64,000 nt of DNA from Gemmatimonadaceae bacterium (GTDB lineage: Bacteria; Gemmatimonadota; Gemmatimonadetes; Gemmatimonadales; Gemmatimonadaceae), in contig DATLTC010000026.1 of the NCBI GenBank assembly GCA_035533755.1, forward strand, positions 1 through 64,000. Reading direction: 5' to 3'. Positions 27,445 to 40,871 of the stretch are shown one piece after another. The position numbers and the translations under genes are program-made. Position 1 is the stretch's first letter, and the number at the start of each line of letters is the position of its first letter. The notes beneath the pieces are model-generated. The model saw nothing but the letters and a program-made list of their open reading frames with translations, made no database searches and was not told the DNA's origin.

Positions 27445-29301
27445 CTACCCCAACACCCCCGAAGCTGGCAAGCGCTCGGAGCCGCCGTGCGCTGGGTCAC
27501 CGCCGCCGGCCTGAAGCCGATACAATCGCTCGTACAAGCCCCGGCGCGCCATCAGCGCGCGGTGCGCGCCCCGCTCCACCACCTGGCCGTGGTGCAACAC
27601 CAGGATCTCGTCCGCGTCCACGATCGTGCTCAGCCGGTGGGCGATCGCGATCGTGGTGCGGCCGGCCATCAGCTCGGCCAGCGCGCGCTGGATGTCGGCC
27701 TCGATCTCGCTGTCCACGGCGCTCGTCGCCTCGTCGAGCACGAGCACCGCGGGATCGGCGGCGATCGCCCGCGCGAACGACAGGAGCTGCCGCTCGCCCA
27801 CGCTCACCGACCCGCCCCGCTCGCCCAGCGGATGCGCGTAGCCGTCGGGGAACCGGCGGATGATCCGGTCGGCGCCCACGCGCGCCGCCGCCCGCGCCAC
27901 CTCGGCATCGGAGAGCCGCGACGACAGCCGGATGTTGCCGGCCACGTCGCCGGCGAACAGGAAGATGTCCTGCTGCACGTAGCCGATCAGCGACCGCAGC
28001 GTGTCGGTCGGGATGCGCCGCGTGTCCACGCCGTTCACGGTGATGCGTCCGCGCTGCGGCTCGTAGTAGCGCAGCAGCAGGTTCACGATCGTAGTCTTGC
28101 CGGCGCCGGTGTGGCCCACCAGCGCCAGGGTCTGGCCCGGACGCGCCTCGAAGCTCACGCCCTTGAGCACCCAGCGCAGCTCGGATTCCGGCGTGCCCGG
28201 CGCATCGTACGAGAACCAGACGTCCTCGAACGCGATCGTCGCCGACCGCGCGCCCTCGAGCGTGGGCGCGGCCTCGCCGCCCGCGCCGCCGAGCGCTTCG
28301 GGCTCGTCGAGCAGGTCGAAGATCCGCTCCGAAGCCGCCATCGCCTGCTGCAACGTGTTGAACTTGTCCGAGAGATCCTGCAGCGGCTGGAAGAACCGCC
28401 GCACCAGCTGCAGGAACGCGGCCACGGTGCCCACGGTGAGCACGCCGAACTGCACGCGGTGCGCGCTCGCCACGATCAGGCTGGCCAGGGCCACCGTGGT
28501 GAGCACTTCGATGGCCGGAAAGTACACGGCGTAGTACACGATCGACCGCAGGTGCGCGTCCAGGTGCCGCGCGTTGAGCCGCTCGAACTCCGCGGCGTCC
28601 GGCCGCTCCATGCCGAACAATTGCAGGATCCGCATCCCGGTGATGCGCTCCTGCAGGAACGCATTGATCCGGGCCAGTCGCGTCCGGATGTCGCGGTACG
28701 ACGTGCGCACCGCGCGCTGGAAGAGATGCGACGTGAGATAGACGAACGGGATCACCCCGAACGCGGCCAGCGCCAGCCGCCAATCGGTGATGATCATCAT
28801 CACGCCGATCGCGGCGAGCGTGAACAGATCCCCCAGCCCCGCCACCACCCCGGCCGTGAACAGCTCGTTGAGCGACTCCACGTCGGCCGTGGTCCGCGTG
28901 ACCAGACGGCCCACGGGGGTGCGGTCAAAGAATCGGATGGGAAGCCGCTGCAGGTGCGCGAACAGGTCGTCCCGCAGGTCGCGCATCACGCGCTGGCCCA
29001 GCAGGCTGGTGAACATCGTGTCGCCGAACTGGGCCAGGAACGCCGCCCCCAGCGACGCCGCAAACAGGACGGCGGCCCGGGTGGCCATCGCCGCGTCGTG
29101 GTTGGGCAGCGCCACGTCGATCACGCGCTGCGTGAGCAGCGGCCCCACCAGCTGCAGCAGGCCGTCGAGCATGAGCAGCACCAGCGACGCCGCCACCAAC
29201 CATCCGTACGGCCGCACGTAGCCCAGCAGCCGCCGCATCAACCGCCAGTCGTACGACTTGCCCAGCGCGTCTTCGTCGTGATATGCGGCGGCGTCCGTCA
29301 T
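27445..29301 (-). CDS. ABC exporter, fused membrane and ATPase domains (MsbA/MdlB-like)
   Basis: 618 residues. Six membrane spans in the N-terminal half, with F-F-D-R-T-P-V-G-R-L-V-T-R-T-T-A-D-V-E coupling region. The ATPase has Walker A G-H-T-G-A-G-K-T-T, a C-loop written S-V-G-E-R-Q-L-L (the L-S-V-G-x-R-Q form), Walker B V-L-V-L-D-E-A-T-S and A-H-R-L-S-T-I. It is a half-transporter that would work as a dimer in the inner membrane. Substrate unknown: lipids, drugs or peptides are possible. It is divergent from uvrA with 55 bp between the starts. Confidence 0.92.
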   Translation of the reverse strand: MTDAAAYHDEDALGKSYDWRLMRRLLGYVRPYGWLVAASLVLLMLDGLLQLVGPLLTQRVIDVALPNHDAAMATRAAVLFAASLGAAFLAQFGDTMFTSLLGQRVMRDLRDDLFAHLQRLPIRFFDRTPVGRLVTRTTADVESLNELFTAGVVAGLGDLFTLAAIGVMMIITDWRLALAAFGVIPFVYLTSHLFQRAVRTSYRDIRTRLARINAFLQERITGMRILQLFGMERPDAAEFERLNARHLDAHLRSIVYYAVYFPAIEVLTTVALASLIVASAHRVQFGVLTVGTVAAFLQLVRRFFQPLQDLSDKFNTLQQAMAASERIFDLLDEPEALGGAGGEAAPTLEGARSATIAFEDVWFSYDAPGTPESELRWVLKGVSFEARPGQTLALVGHTGAGKTTIVNLLLRYYEPQRGRITVNGVDTRRIPTDTLRSLIGYVQQDIFLFAGDVAGNIRLSSRLSDAEVARAAARVGADRIIRRFPDGYAHPLGERGGSVSVGERQLLSFARAIAADPAVLVLDEATSAVDSEIEADIQRALAELMAGRTTIAIAHRLSTIVDADEILVLHHGQVVERGAHRALMARRGLYERLYRLQAGGGDPAHGGSERLPASGVLG

Positions 29302-29341
29302 GCGGCGAATGCTAGCCCGTTCGCCCGCGGGCGGTCAACGC

Positions 29342-29347
29342 TAGATT
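29342..29347 (+). promoter_or_regulatory. -10-like box before uvrA
   Basis: TAGATT ends 9 bp before the uvrA ATG (29357). A start site 7-9 bases after the box would make the mRNA leaderless or nearly so. No -35 match is visible; the call rests on recurrence of this spacing at several genes in the window. Confidence 0.35.
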
Positions 29348-29356
29348 CCCCCCCGC

Positions 29357-32212
<2,856 letters not shown>

Positions 32213-32263
32213 GCGGCGATTCCGTTGACTTCATCGCCCCGCCGAATAGCTTTCATCGACCAT

Positions 32264-32337
32264 TCCCCAGTAGCTCAGTTGGTCAGAGCATCCGACTGTT
32301 AATCGGAGGGTCGTAGGTTCAAGTCCTACCTGGGGAG
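32264..32337 (+). tRNA. tRNA-Asn(GTT)
   Basis: A 74-nt cloverleaf. Acceptor TCCCCAG (32264-32270) pairs with CTGGGGA (32330-32336), discriminator G. D-arm GCTC...GAGC, anticodon arm CCGAC-TGTTAAT-CGG with anticodon GTT, T-arm GTAGG-TTCAAGT-CCTAC. CCA is not encoded. No integrase or repeat of its 3' end was found nearby. Confidence 0.97.
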
Positions 32338-32350
32338 CCTGATCTTTGGC

Positions 32351-32382
32351 GAACGGGGCCGCTCACACGAGCGGCCCCGTTC
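32351..32382. terminator. Strong hairpin after tRNA-Asn
   Basis: A perfect 14-bp stem, GAACGGGGCCGCTC (32351-32364) with GAGCGGCCCCGTTC (32369-32382), and a 4-base loop. It lies between the tRNA and the convergent pilin-like gene. No U-tract follows on either strand, so it may terminate weakly in both directions or act as a processing/stability hairpin. Confidence 0.6.
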
Positions 32383-32407
32383 GCGTTCGGCCCGGCCGGC
32401 CGGCGGC

Positions 32408-32893
32408 CTATTGCAGGCCGTACACGATGAACGTGTAGTCCTGCGTGTCGTTCTGCCCCCACTGGAAGTGCGGTAGCGGCAATTTCTCCATCACGAGCGC
32501 GCCCAACCGCGCGTTTTTGGTCTGCATCGTGATCCCGATGATTGTCTGCGATGTCGTCTGGCCGCCAACGCTCTGATAGAACGTCCAGTTGTTGTACTGG
32601 AGCGTGTAGTCGCCCTTGATGAATGAGTAATTGGCCCCCAAGTCGGGTCTGAAGGCATCCGGCACCTGCCCCATCGCCGCTGTGGGCGGCAGGCTCGTGG
32701 AGTCGGTGGGAGCCGCCGCCAGGTAGCTGTTCACCGCCTGTTGCACGTATTGGATGTCGCTAACGGCCGCCGTCGCCTTGGCCTGATTGATGAAATCTCC
32801 CGTCTTCGGAATCATGATCCCGGCCAGGATCGCGATGATCGTCATCGACGCCAGCAGTTCGATGAGCGTGAACCCCCCGCGCCGGCGCCTCAT
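32408..32893 (-). CDS. Type IV pilin-like / pseudopilin protein
   Basis: 161 residues. A short basic leader M-R-R-R-R-G-G is followed by F-T-L-I-E-L-L-A-S-M-T-I-I-A-I-L-A-G, the class III prepilin signal: cleavage after G7, Glu at mature position 5, then a hydrophobic helix that anchors and assembles the subunit. The rest is a globular head with D-T-Q-D-Y-T-F-I-V near the end. It would be processed by a prepilin peptidase encoded elsewhere. Major pilin, minor pilin or general-secretion pseudopilin cannot be separated. ATG overlaps the stop of the preceding gene (ATGA). Confidence 0.88.
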   Translation of the reverse strand: MRRRRGGFTLIELLASMTIIAILAGIMIPKTGDFINQAKATAAVSDIQYVQQAVNSYLAAAPTDSTSLPPTAAMGQVPDAFRPDLGANYSFIKGDYTLQYNNWTFYQSVGGQTTSQTIIGITMQTKNARLGALVMEKLPLPHFQWGQNDTQDYTFIVYGLQ

Positions 32894-33459
32894 GGCGTCT
32901 TCGAGGGCGTAGACGACCTCACCACATCCAGCGCGTTCCGCAGGAACTCGTCCGTGGACCCGGTGGAGTAGTAGATGATCGGGTGGTCCGACTCGTACCG
33001 CAGGCTGAACGACGTGTCGGTGAGCGGAACGTATTTCACACTGTCCATCCTCGCGCCCACCTGTGACAGCGTCGCCGGCACGACCCCGAACTCCTCCCGA
33101 TACTTCAGGATCTGCTGCGCCAGCAGGAACATCGCGAACCGCATGTCCGGGTCGTGCGTGGCCGCCACCACGTCGGGATCCACCTGCGGCCCCCAGATCC
33201 ACGCCGGCTTCACCGCCCACGAATACAGGGCAAAGATGAACGAGGCCAGGGTCAACAGCGGAATCCATACCCGCGGCCGCGGCAGCACCAGCGGCGTGGG
33301 CTTGGAGACCTTGATCACATAGTCCATCACCTCGGCCAGCATCTGCGCGCGGTCGAGCGGCGTGGACGCCAGCTCCGCCTCGGGCAGGTGGACCCGGGCC
33401 GGAGGGGCGGATGCAGGGGAGGGCGGCGGGCCCTCGTTGGTGGGTGGGATCAAGGACAT
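32890..33459 (-). CDS. Hypothetical single-span membrane protein paired with pilin
   Basis: 189 residues. A Pro-rich cytosolic N-terminus and an amphipathic segment ([14 protein letters not shown]) precede one span ([17 protein letters not shown]). The periplasmic part contains [16 protein letters not shown] and [13 protein letters not shown], similar in style to pilus-assembly accessory proteins. No named family recognised. The ATG at 33459 was chosen; a GTG at 33468 is also in frame. It overlaps the pilin gene by 4 bp, so a role in the same machine is likely. Confidence 0.75.
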   Translation of the reverse strand: MSLIPPTNEGPPPSPASAPPARVHLPEAELASTPLDRAQMLAEVMDYVIKVSKPTPLVLPRPRVWIPLLTLASFIFALYSWAVKPAWIWGPQVDPDVVAATHDPDMRFAMFLLAQQILKYREEFGVVPATLSQVGARMDSVKYVPLTDTSFSLRYESDHPIIYYSTGSTDEFLRNALDVVRSSTPSKTP

Positions 33460-33646
33460 CGGGCTCACGGCGTTGCGAACGGCATCACGTCGGAGGGGCC
33501 GGCAGACGCATCAACGGTTCCGTTGCCGAAACAATAGGCCGCCCCGCCCTCCCACGAAAGCCCCGCTCCACGGTGGAGCATCCCCGCCGCCTGGCCTATA
33601 TTTCCGCGCGCACCCTCCGTGCACCCACTCAACTCGGGTCCCCGTC

Positions 33647-34189
33647 ATGCCCCCTGCGCGCGCGCCCCGCTCCACCACCCCTCGCGCCCCGGCGCCGTGG
33701 GTGGGCGTCATCATGGGCAGCAAGTCCGACCTCGTGCACATGCGAGCCGCCGCCGAGACGCTCGCCGCGCTCGGAATTCCCCACGAGGTGCGCGTGGTGT
33801 CCGCCCATCGCACCCCGGACTGGATGTTCGAGTACGCCGCCGGCGCCGAAGCGCGCGGGCTCGAGGTCATCATCGCCGCCGCCGGCGGCGCCGCGCACCT
33901 GCCGGGCATGGTGGCCAGCAAGACCATCCTCCCCGTGCTCGGCGTGCCCATTCCCGCCACCACGCTCAACGGACTCGACGCGCTGCTCTCCATCGTGCAG
34001 ATGCCCAAGGGCGTACCCGTGGGCACGCTCGCTATCGGCGAACCGGGGGCCGTGAACGCCGCCCTCCTCGCCGCCGCGATCGTCTCGCAGAACCGCCCCG
34101 ACGTGCGCAACCGTCTGCGCGCCTGGCGCGAACGCCGCACCGCCGACGTCCTGCTCGACACCGACCTCCGAGCCCACCTCGGTAAATGA
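33647..34189 (+). CDS. purE: N5-carboxyaminoimidazole ribonucleotide mutase PurE
   Basis: 180 residues, class I Pur[11 protein letters not shown] (phosphate/CO2 loop), [20 protein letters not shown] and [10 protein letters not shown] are all present. It converts N5-CAIR to CAIR in purine synthesis. A ~20-residue basic, Pro-rich N-terminal extension precedes the core; the ATG at 33647 is the only nearby in-frame ATG. TATATT at 33597-33602 could be a -10 box. purK overlaps by 4 bp. Confidence 0.96.
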   Translation: MPPARAPRSTTPRAPAPWVGVIMGSKSDLVHMRAAAETLAALGIPHEVRVVSAHRTPDWMFEYAAGAEARGLEVIIAAAGGAAHLPGMVASKTILPVLGVPIPATTLNGLDALLSIVQMPKGVPVGTLAIGEPGAVNAALLAAAIVSQNRPDVRNRLRAWRERRTADVLLDTDLRAHLGK

Positions 34190-35325
34190 CCGTCATTCGC
34201 CCCGGCGCCACCATCGGCATTCTCGGCGGCGGGCAGTTGGGCCGCATGACGGCGCAGGCCGCGCGCACCATGGGGTTCTCCGTCCAGGCGCTCGATCCCG
34301 ATCCCGAGTGCCCCGCCCGCCCCGTGGTCGATCGCCTCATCACGGCGGCGTTCGACGACGCCGCCGCGGCCGCGGAACTGGCCCGCGGCTGCCAGGTGGT
34401 CACGCTCGAGATCGAGCAGATCGGCGCCGCCGGCCTCGAAGCCGCGCTGCACTTTGCGCCCGTGCGCCCGGCGCCCGCGATCATCGCCCACATCCAGCAC
34501 CGCGGCCGGCAGAAGGCCTGGCTCACCGAGCACGGGTTCCCCGTGGGCGACTACCGCGACGTGCGCTCGCCGGCCGACATGGAACAGGCCATCCGCGACC
34601 TCGGGCCCTGCTTCGTGAAGTCGTGCCACGGCGGCTACGACGGCCGCAGCCAGGTGCGCGTGCACGCCGTGGAGGCCTGCGCCGATGCGTGGCGCGCCCT
34701 CGGGGAACGCCACGCGGTGGCCGAGCGCGCGCTCGACCTGGCCATGGAGATCTCGGTGCTGGTGGCACGGCGCCCGTCGGGCCAGACGGTGGCGTATCCG
34801 CCCGCCCTCAATCACCACACCAATCAGGTGCTCGCCTGGTCGGTGCTGCCGGCGCCGATCCCCGGCGATCTCGCGGCGCGCGCCCAGGACATCGCGCTCG
34901 GCATCGCCCGCGCCATGAACATCGAGGGCCTGCTCGCGGTGGAACTGTTCGTCACCGGCAACGGCCAGCTCCTGGTCAACGAGCTGGCGCCGCGTCCGCA
35001 CAACTCGTATCACGCCAGCGAGCGCGCGTGCCCCACCAGCCAGTTCGAGCAGCTCGTGCGCGCCGTGTGCGATCTGCCCCTGGGCGACGTGCGCATCGTG
35101 GAACCGGCGGCGATCGTGAATCTGTTCGGCGACCTGTGGCAGGGCGGCCAGCCGCCGGACTTCACGCCGGCGCTGGAGCTGCCCGGTGTACGCCTGCACC
35201 TCTACGGCAAGAAGACCGCGCGACCCGGCCGCAAGATGGGCCATCTGTCCGCCACCGGGCCCACGCCGGAGACGGCGCTCTCCAACGCGCGCGCCGCGGC
35301 GGCGCGCGTCGGCCTCGTCATCTGA
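34186..35325 (+). CDS. purK: N5-carboxyaminoimidazole ribonucleotide synthase PurK
   Basis: 379 residues, an ATP-grasp enzyme. [12 protein letters not shown] opens the protein; further marks are [23 protein letters not shown] and [10 protein letters not shown]. It makes N5-CAIR from AIR, bicarbonate and ATP and hands it to PurE, encoded just before with an ATGA overlap. One oddity is [12 protein letters not shown], where most family members have K-T-R-x-G-G-Y-D-G-K. Confidence 0.95.
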   Translation: MTVIRPGATIGILGGGQLGRMTAQAARTMGFSVQALDPDPECPARPVVDRLITAAFDDAAAAAELARGCQVVTLEIEQIGAAGLEAALHFAPVRPAPAIIAHIQHRGRQKAWLTEHGFPVGDYRDVRSPADMEQAIRDLGPCFVKSCHGGYDGRSQVRVHAVEACADAWRALGERHAVAERALDLAMEISVLVARRPSGQTVAYPPALNHHTNQVLAWSVLPAPIPGDLAARAQDIALGIARAMNIEGLLAVELFVTGNGQLLVNELAPRPHNSYHASERACPTSQFEQLVRAVCDLPLGDVRIVEPAAIVNLFGDLWQGGQPPDFTPALELPGVRLHLYGKKTARPGRKMGHLSATGPTPETALSNARAAAARVGLVI

Positions 35326-35338
35326 CCGGGACGCACCC

Positions 35339-36583
35339 ATGAACGTGCTCGTGCTCAACTCCGGGTCGGCCACGCTCAAGTTCCAACTCGTGCGCACCGA
35401 CGCCGAGCGCATGCGCGACAACCGCGACGAGAAGCTGGCCCGCGGCAGCGTGGAGCACATCGGCGGCGAGGCGGTCTACACGCTCACCGTGCCCGGCCGG
35501 CCGCCCGTGCGCGGCACGGTCGCGGCCCGCGACCACCGCGCGGTGCTCGACTTCCTGATCAACTGGATGGCCGGCCCCGACTCGGGCGTGGACATCGACA
35601 CCGTGGCGTCCATCGAAGCGGTGGGCCACCGCGTGGCCCACGGCGGCGAGCGCTTCCGGCTGTCGGTGCGCATCGACGACGAGGTGCAGCGCGCCATCGA
35701 GGACACGATCGACCTCGCGCCGCTGCACAATCCCAGCAACCTCAAAGGCATCGCCGCGGCCCGCGCCGTGCTCGGCGCGGGGATTCCGCAGGTGGCCGTG
35801 TTCGACACCGCGTTCCATCACACCCTCCCCGAGCGCGCGCACCTGTACGCCATTCCGTACCAGCTCTACCGCCGCCACCGCGTGCGCCGGTACGGCTTTC
35901 ACGGCACGTCGTACCGCTACGTGTCGTGGCGTTACCGCCAGCTCACCGGGCGCACCCGCGAGCAGACCAGGATCATCGCCCTCCACCTGGGCAACGGCTG
36001 CTCGGCGTGTGCCATCAACGCCGGCGACTCGATCGATACCTCGATGGGGTTCACGCCGCTCGAGGGGCTCATGATGGGCACCCGCTCCGGCGACCTCGAT
36101 CCCGCGATCCTCGATTACATCGCCGGCAAGGAAGGGCTCACCCTCAGCGAGGTCGAAGGGCTGCTCAACAAGCAGTCGGGATTGCTGGGCATTTCCGGAC
36201 TCACCAACGACATGCGCGAACTGCTGGCCGAAGCCAGCGAGCACGACGACCGCCGGGCCAAGCTGGCCATCGATCTGTTCTGCTATCGCGTGCGCAAATA
36301 CATCGGCGCCTACCTCGCCGCGCTGGGCGGCGCCGAGGCCATCGTGTTCGCCGGCGGCATCGGCGAGAACGCGGCCACGGTGCGCGCCCAGATCTGCGAT
36401 GGGCTGGCCTGGCTCGGCGTGGTGCTCGACGCCGACCGCAACGCGGCCACCGTCCACGGCGCCGAAGGGCGCATCAGCGCGCCCGATTCACGCGTCGAGG
36501 TGTGGGTGATCCCCACCGACGAGGAACTGCTCATCGCCCGCGACACCGTGCGCGTGGTGTCGGGGCTCGAGACGCACTCCTAG
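35339..36583 (+). CDS. ackA: Acetate kinase
   Basis: 414 residues, family length about 400. [11 protein letters not shown] (the usual S-S-S is here S-A-T), [23 protein letters not shown] and L-G-N-G-C-S and F-A-G-G-I-G-E-N are visible. Acetate + ATP to acetyl phosphate + ADP, reversible. It starts 13 bp after purK, so the three may be co-transcribed. No pta is adjacent. uppS converges 10 bp downstream. Confidence 0.94.
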   Translation: MNVLVLNSGSATLKFQLVRTDAERMRDNRDEKLARGSVEHIGGEAVYTLTVPGRPPVRGTVAARDHRAVLDFLINWMAGPDSGVDIDTVASIEAVGHRVAHGGERFRLSVRIDDEVQRAIEDTIDLAPLHNPSNLKGIAAARAVLGAGIPQVAVFDTAFHHTLPERAHLYAIPYQLYRRHRVRRYGFHGTSYRYVSWRYRQLTGRTREQTRIIALHLGNGCSACAINAGDSIDTSMGFTPLEGLMMGTRSGDLDPAILDYIAGKEGLTLSEVEGLLNKQSGLLGISGLTNDMRELLAEASEHDDRRAKLAIDLFCYRVRKYIGAYLAALGGAEAIVFAGGIGENAATVRAQICDGLAWLGVVLDADRNAATVHGAEGRISAPDSRVEVWVIPTDEELLIARDTVRVVSGLETHS

Positions 36584-36593
36584 CCCGCGCCGG

Positions 36594-37334
<741 letters not shown>

Positions 37335-37338
37335 GCGC

Positions 37339-37746
37339 TCAGCCCTCGCGGGTGGCCCGGATCAGGGCCTCCATGTGTCCCAGATAGCGCTCGAGCGCGC
37401 GGCGCCCCGCCGTCGTGAGCGCATAGTGCGTCTTGGGAATGCGGCCTTCGAATGCCTTGGTGCACGTCACGTAGCCGGCCTCTTCCAGACGGCGCGCGTG
37501 CACGCTCAGGTTGCCGTCGGTGGTTTCCAGCAGCGCCTTGAGATCGTTGAAGCTCAACCGCTCGTTCACCGCCAGCGCGCTCACGATGCCCAGCCGCATC
37601 CGCTCGTGGATCAGCCGATCGAGCTCCAGCGCGCTCCCCGGCTCGTCGCGCGCCTTGCCGCGCACGGCGCTCAATCCGGGCTGGGCGCGGCGTCCGCCCC
37701 GCCCGCGCTCGGCGTCTTCCTTGGGAACCGCGCTGTGCTTAGCCAC
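37339..37746 (-). CDS. Winged-helix transcriptional regulator (PadR/MarR-like)
   Basis: 135 residues from a GTG with GGAGG 4 bp upstream; a TTG at 37761 is less likely. A basic, low-complexity N-terminus (~40 residues) is followed by a winged helix: L-D-R-L-I-H-E-R-M-R-L-G-I-V-S-A-L, L-S-F-N-D-L-K-A-L-L-E-T-T-D-G-N-L-S-V-H and the wing with Y-V-T-C-T-K-A-F-E-G-R-I-P-K-T-H-Y-A-L-T. This is the small regulator type usually encoded next to a membrane protein it controls, as here (8-bp overlap). A candidate operator is at 38393. Confidence 0.88.
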   Translation of the reverse strand: MAKHSAVPKEDAERGRGGRRAQPGLSAVRGKARDEPGSALELDRLIHERMRLGIVSALAVNERLSFNDLKALLETTDGNLSVHARRLEEAGYVTCTKAFEGRIPKTHYALTTAGRRALERYLGHMEALIRATREG

Positions 37747-38353
37747 CGTGCCTCCGCGCAATCAGAGAACCGAAAACGATGTGGAGCCCGCCGAACCCCG
37801 CGATCAGGAGCCCGGTTCCCCACGACGGCGGCGCGAACAGCGCCACCGTGCCCACGCCGATGAATGCCGCCCCCATCACCGGCACGATGCGCACCGAGTA
37901 CGCACCCGCCGCGATCACCCCCGCGCCATACAGCAACATCCAGACGGCGGGCAGCAACCCCTCCATGCCGCGCAGCACGCACGCCACGGTGAGCGCCGCC
38001 CCCACGAGCATCGCCGGCGCGAACGCCAGCACCAGCTTCTGCCCCGGCCCCGACAGCAGCGGCACGTTGGCCGAACGCGCCTTGCGCGACGTGGCCCACG
38101 CCGAGATGCCGCCCGCCACCGCCGCCTCCGCCATCCAGATCCCCACCCACCGCTGCGGCGTGGGCTGGCCCGCCGCCACCACCGCCGCCACCACCGCGCT
38201 CACGCCGATGATGACCTCCCCCCAGCCGGACACGGCCGTGAACGTGGCCGCGCGCTCCATCGTCTCGCGGATGAACCGCAGGTTGTCCATCGCCCGCCGA
38301 TGGACGTCGGGCGGCGGCACGGCTGGCCGCTGCGGGGGCGCCGAGGTTGGCAT
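37739..38353 (-). CDS. Four-span membrane protein paired with wHTH regulator
   Basis: 204 residues; a start at 38365 would add four. A Pro-rich N-terminus, then A-M-D-N-L-R-F-I-R-E-T-M-E-R-A and four predicted membrane spans (about 60-80, 90-108, 130-150, 155-195). The helix before the first span is typical of small proteins co-encoded with PadR-like regulators. No enzymatic motif. Unit order is membrane protein, regulator, uppS. Confidence 0.75.
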   Translation of the reverse strand: MPTSAPPQRPAVPPPDVHRRAMDNLRFIRETMERAATFTAVSGWGEVIIGVSAVVAAVVAAGQPTPQRWVGIWMAEAAVAGGISAWATSRKARSANVPLLSGPGQKLVLAFAPAMLVGAALTVACVLRGMEGLLPAVWMLLYGAGVIAAGAYSVRIVPVMGAAFIGVGTVALFAPPSWGTGLLIAGFGGLHIVFGSLIARRHGG

Positions 38354-38392
38354 ACGGTGTATCATGGCGTCGGCGGGCAGGGTTGGCAAGTA

Positions 38393-38407
38393 CTTTGCAT
38401 TGTAAAG
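38393..38407. promoter_or_regulatory. Candidate operator of the wHTH regulator
   Basis: CTTTGCATTGTAAAG is an imperfect palindrome (6 of 7 pairs) about 40 bp upstream of the membrane protein start and 100 bp from holB. On the minus strand it contains TACAAT, a good -10. A regulator bound here would cover that promoter. Autoregulation is inferred from position only. Confidence 0.45.
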
Positions 38408-38494
38408 AGCGGCGGGGCCGGGCGCGTTCATCCATACCCCAACACCCGCCGATCGGCCGCCGCGCCACCTCATCCCACACCGCCCCCGCCGCGG

Positions 38495-38500
38495 TATCTT
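38495..38500 (+). promoter_or_regulatory. -10-like box before holB
   Basis: TATCTT lies 6 bp before the GTG of holB (38507). This spacing predicts a transcript starting at or within a base or two of the start codon, that is, leaderless translation. No -35 box was identified. Confidence 0.4.
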
Positions 38501-38506
38501 CCCGGC

Positions 38507-39583
38507 GTGTCCATCGTTCCGCTCTTCGGCCACGCCGCCCTCCGCCACCGGCTCGACGCCGCGCTCCGCCGCGGCGCGCTTCCCGGCAGCCTCCTGCTCC
38601 ACGGACCGGCCGGCGTGGGCAAGCAGCGCCTGGCCCTCTGGCTGGGCCAGGGCCTCCTGTGCTCGGCCACCGCGGAGCGCCCCTGCGGCCAATGCCAGCA
38701 CTGCCGCTACGCGCTCGCGGTGGCGCACCCCGACCTCCACTGGGTCTTCCCCCGCCCGCGCCTCAAGGACGGCGGCGCCTCGTCCGATGACGTGAATGCC
38801 GACTACGCCGACGCGATCGCCGAGCGCGTGGCCGCCGGCGGCCTGTACGCCGCCCCGAGCGGCAGCGAGGGAATCCACGTGGCCACGGTGCGCACCCTCG
38901 TGCAGGCCGCCGCGCTCGCGCCGGCGATGGCGGCCCGCAAGGTGTTCATCATCGGCGACGCCGAGCGCATGGTGTCGCAGGAAGGCGCCGACCAGGCGGC
39001 CAATGCCTTCCTCAAGCTCCTCGAGGAGCCGCCCGCCAACACGAACATCATCCTCACCACGAGCGAGCCCGGCGCGCTCCTCCCCACCGTTCGCTCGCGC
39101 GTCATCGCGCTCCGCGTGCCCCGGCTCAGCGACCGGGACATGGACCAGTTCCTGGGCGATCCACGCGTGGCCCAGCACCTCCAGTCGCTCTCGCTCCCCG
39201 CCGAGCGCGACGACCGCCTGCGCATTGCCCACGGCGCGCCCGGAGCGCTGCTCGCCCAATCGGCGTTGGGCGACGCGCTGGCCCGCGCCCGCCGCCTGCT
39301 CGATGCCGCCACGCGCGGCGACCGCGCCGACCGCATGCGGGTGGCATTCATCCAGGGCAGCACCAAGGCTCGCGGCGAGTTCGCCGACGCCCTCGACGCC
39401 CTCACCACCCTCCTGCACGACCGCTCGCACCAGGCGTCGGCGCGCTCCGATGAGTCCGCCGCGCTCGGCGCGGCGCTCGCCGTGCAGGCCGTGGAACGCG
39501 CCAAGGAACTCACCGCCGGCAACGCCAATCCCCAACTCGTCACCTTCACGCTTCTGCGTGAACTGGAGGCCGTACTCCGATGA
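38507..39583 (+). CDS. holB: DNA polymerase III delta' subunit
   Basis: 358 residues. An AAA+ clamp-loader subunit: [10 protein letters not shown], Walker [10 protein letters not shown] (about 32-40), a four-Cys zinc site ending C-G-Q-C-Q-H-C, and [14 protein letters not shown] followed by L-L-P-T-V-R-S-R. The loader opens the beta clamp on primed DNA. GTG 38507 sits right before the conserved region and 6 bp after a -10-like box. moaC overlaps the stop by 4 bp, an unrelated neighbour. Confidence 0.9.
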   Translation: MSIVPLFGHAALRHRLDAALRRGALPGSLLLHGPAGVGKQRLALWLGQGLLCSATAERPCGQCQHCRYALAVAHPDLHWVFPRPRLKDGGASSDDVNADYADAIAERVAAGGLYAAPSGSEGIHVATVRTLVQAAALAPAMAARKVFIIGDAERMVSQEGADQAANAFLKLLEEPPANTNIILTTSEPGALLPTVRSRVIALRVPRLSDRDMDQFLGDPRVAQHLQSLSLPAERDDRLRIAHGAPGALLAQSALGDALARARRLLDAATRGDRADRMRVAFIQGSTKARGEFADALDALTTLLHDRSHQASARSDESAALGAALAVQAVERAKELTAGNANPQLVTFTLLRELEAVLR

Positions 39584-40059
39584 CCGAGCGACTGTCGCAC
39601 GTGGGGCCCGACGGCGACGCGCGCATGGTGGACGTATCCGCCAAGCCCGTCACCGCCCGCGCCGCCCGCGCCTCCGGGAGCATCCGGATGCAACCGGCCA
39701 CCCTGGCCGCCATCCAGGCCCAGTCCCTCAAGAAAGGGGACGTCCTCGGCGTGGCCCGCGTGGCTGGCATCATGGCCGCCAAACGCACCGCCGACCTGAT
39801 CCCCCTCTGCCACCCCCTGCCCCTGGACGACGTGCAGGTGAGCCTCACGGCCGACCCCTCCCTGCCGGGCATTCGCGCCGAAGCCACCGCGCGAACCACG
39901 GGCCGCACGGGGGTAGAAATGGAGGCCATCGTCGCTGTCAGCATTTCGCTGATCACGGTATACGACATGGCCAAGGCCATTGACCGGACGATGACCATCG
40001 GCGAGGTCGCCCTCCAGGAAAAAACAGGTGGACAAAGAGGGGACTGGTCCAGAGGTTGA
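39580..40059 (+). CDS. moaC: Cyclic pyranopterin monophosphate synthase MoaC
   Basis: 159 residues. [27 protein letters not shown] and T-V-Y-D-M-A-K-A are the family blocks; the catalytic Lys/Asp lie in the last. With MoaA it makes cPMP, the first molybdenum-cofactor intermediate. ATGA overlap with holB. No other moa/moe gene is in the window. Confidence 0.95.
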   Translation: MTERLSHVGPDGDARMVDVSAKPVTARAARASGSIRMQPATLAAIQAQSLKKGDVLGVARVAGIMAAKRTADLIPLCHPLPLDDVQVSLTADPSLPGIRAEATARTTGRTGVEMEAIVAVSISLITVYDMAKAIDRTMTIGEVALQEKTGGQRGDWSRG

Positions 40060-40084
40060 TGCCGGGGCCCAAGTCGTTTATAGT
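40056..40084 (+). promoter_or_regulatory. Sigma-70-like promoter for the lytic transglycosylase
   Basis: TTGATG (40056-40061), a 17-bp spacer and TATAGT (40079-40084). The likely start is near 40091, which leaves a leader of about 48 bases before the ATG at 40139. It overlaps the last codons of moaC. Confidence 0.65.
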
Positions 40085-40138
40085 CAGGAAGGCGGCAGGA
40101 TCGCCAGAAGAACCTAAGTTCCTGCAATCAAAGACTTT

Positions 40139-40846
40139 ATGCGCGATCTAACTGGCACGTACGTGCACCGGGGAGACGCCATCCGACGCCGCCGTCGGAT
40201 GAAACGTTTGCTCGCGATTGCTGGCGCTGGAGCTGCCGCGGCAATCATCCTGGTGCTCTATCCGTCTCCGTCCACCGACCTGGCGCAGGCCGCCGTGGTG
40301 CGGCACGAGCGGTCTTCGGCCCCGCTCAGCGAGACCGCGTCCCTCCGGGGTCAGCTCGCCAGCACCCAGGGCCAGTTGAACTACCTCCAGCAACGGCTCG
40401 ACCGCGCAAACGAGATCATCACCTATTCCGGGCGCTACGGTGTCTCGGCCGATCTCACGGCCAAGATCTACGACGTGGCGCTGGCCGAGGGCATCGACCC
40501 GGAGCTGGCCTTCCGGCTGGTGAATCTCGAGAGCGACTTCAACCCCAAGGCCGTGAGCCAGGCGGGGGCCGTGGGCCTTACGCAGCTCATGCCCGCCACG
40601 GCGCGCTTCTATCAGAAGGGCGTGCGGGCCGACCAGCTGCTGGACCCGGAGCTCAACCTGCACATCGGGTTCCGGTATCTCCACACGCTCGTCGAGCAGT
40701 ACAGCGGCAAGATCGACCTCGCCCTTCTGGTCTACAACCGTGGCGAGGTGGCGGTCCGCACGGCCACCGCCGAGGGCCGCAACCCGACCAACGGGTACGA
40801 CCGCATCCTGATGAAGGGCTACAAGGGCCCCGGCGTCATCGACTGA
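40139..40846 (+). CDS. Membrane-anchored lytic transglycosylase (SLT domain)
   Basis: 235 residues. A basic N-terminus and one span (about 24-42) precede a short coiled coil (S-L-R-G-Q-L-A-S-T-Q-G-Q-L-N-Y-L) and a family-1 SLT domain. The catalytic Glu is E131 in V-N-L-E-S-D-F-N-P; G-A-V-G-L-T-Q-L-M-P-A-T-A and L-L-V-Y-N-R-G-E complete the domain. It would cut glycan strands of peptidoglycan in the periplasm. An internal start at M21 (40199) is possible. A clear promoter lies just upstream. Confidence 0.9.
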   Translation: MRDLTGTYVHRGDAIRRRRRMKRLLAIAGAGAAAAIILVLYPSPSTDLAQAAVVRHERSSAPLSETASLRGQLASTQGQLNYLQQRLDRANEIITYSGRYGVSADLTAKIYDVALAEGIDPELAFRLVNLESDFNPKAVSQAGAVGLTQLMPATARFYQKGVRADQLLDPELNLHIGFRYLHTLVEQYSGKIDLALLVYNRGEVAVRTATAEGRNPTNGYDRILMKGYKGPGVID

Positions 40847-40871
40847 CCGGTGCCGGGGCGCCGCCGCGGCG

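Noticed and set aside
32264-32337. tRNA-Asn as an integration site for a mobile element
   Set aside because: No integrase, no duplicated tRNA 3' end and ordinary genes on both sides.
39672-39706. Fourth copy of the palindromic element (a GGAGCATCCGGATG string in moaC)
   Set aside because: Only a short chance match inside a conserved coding region; no second arm or loop.
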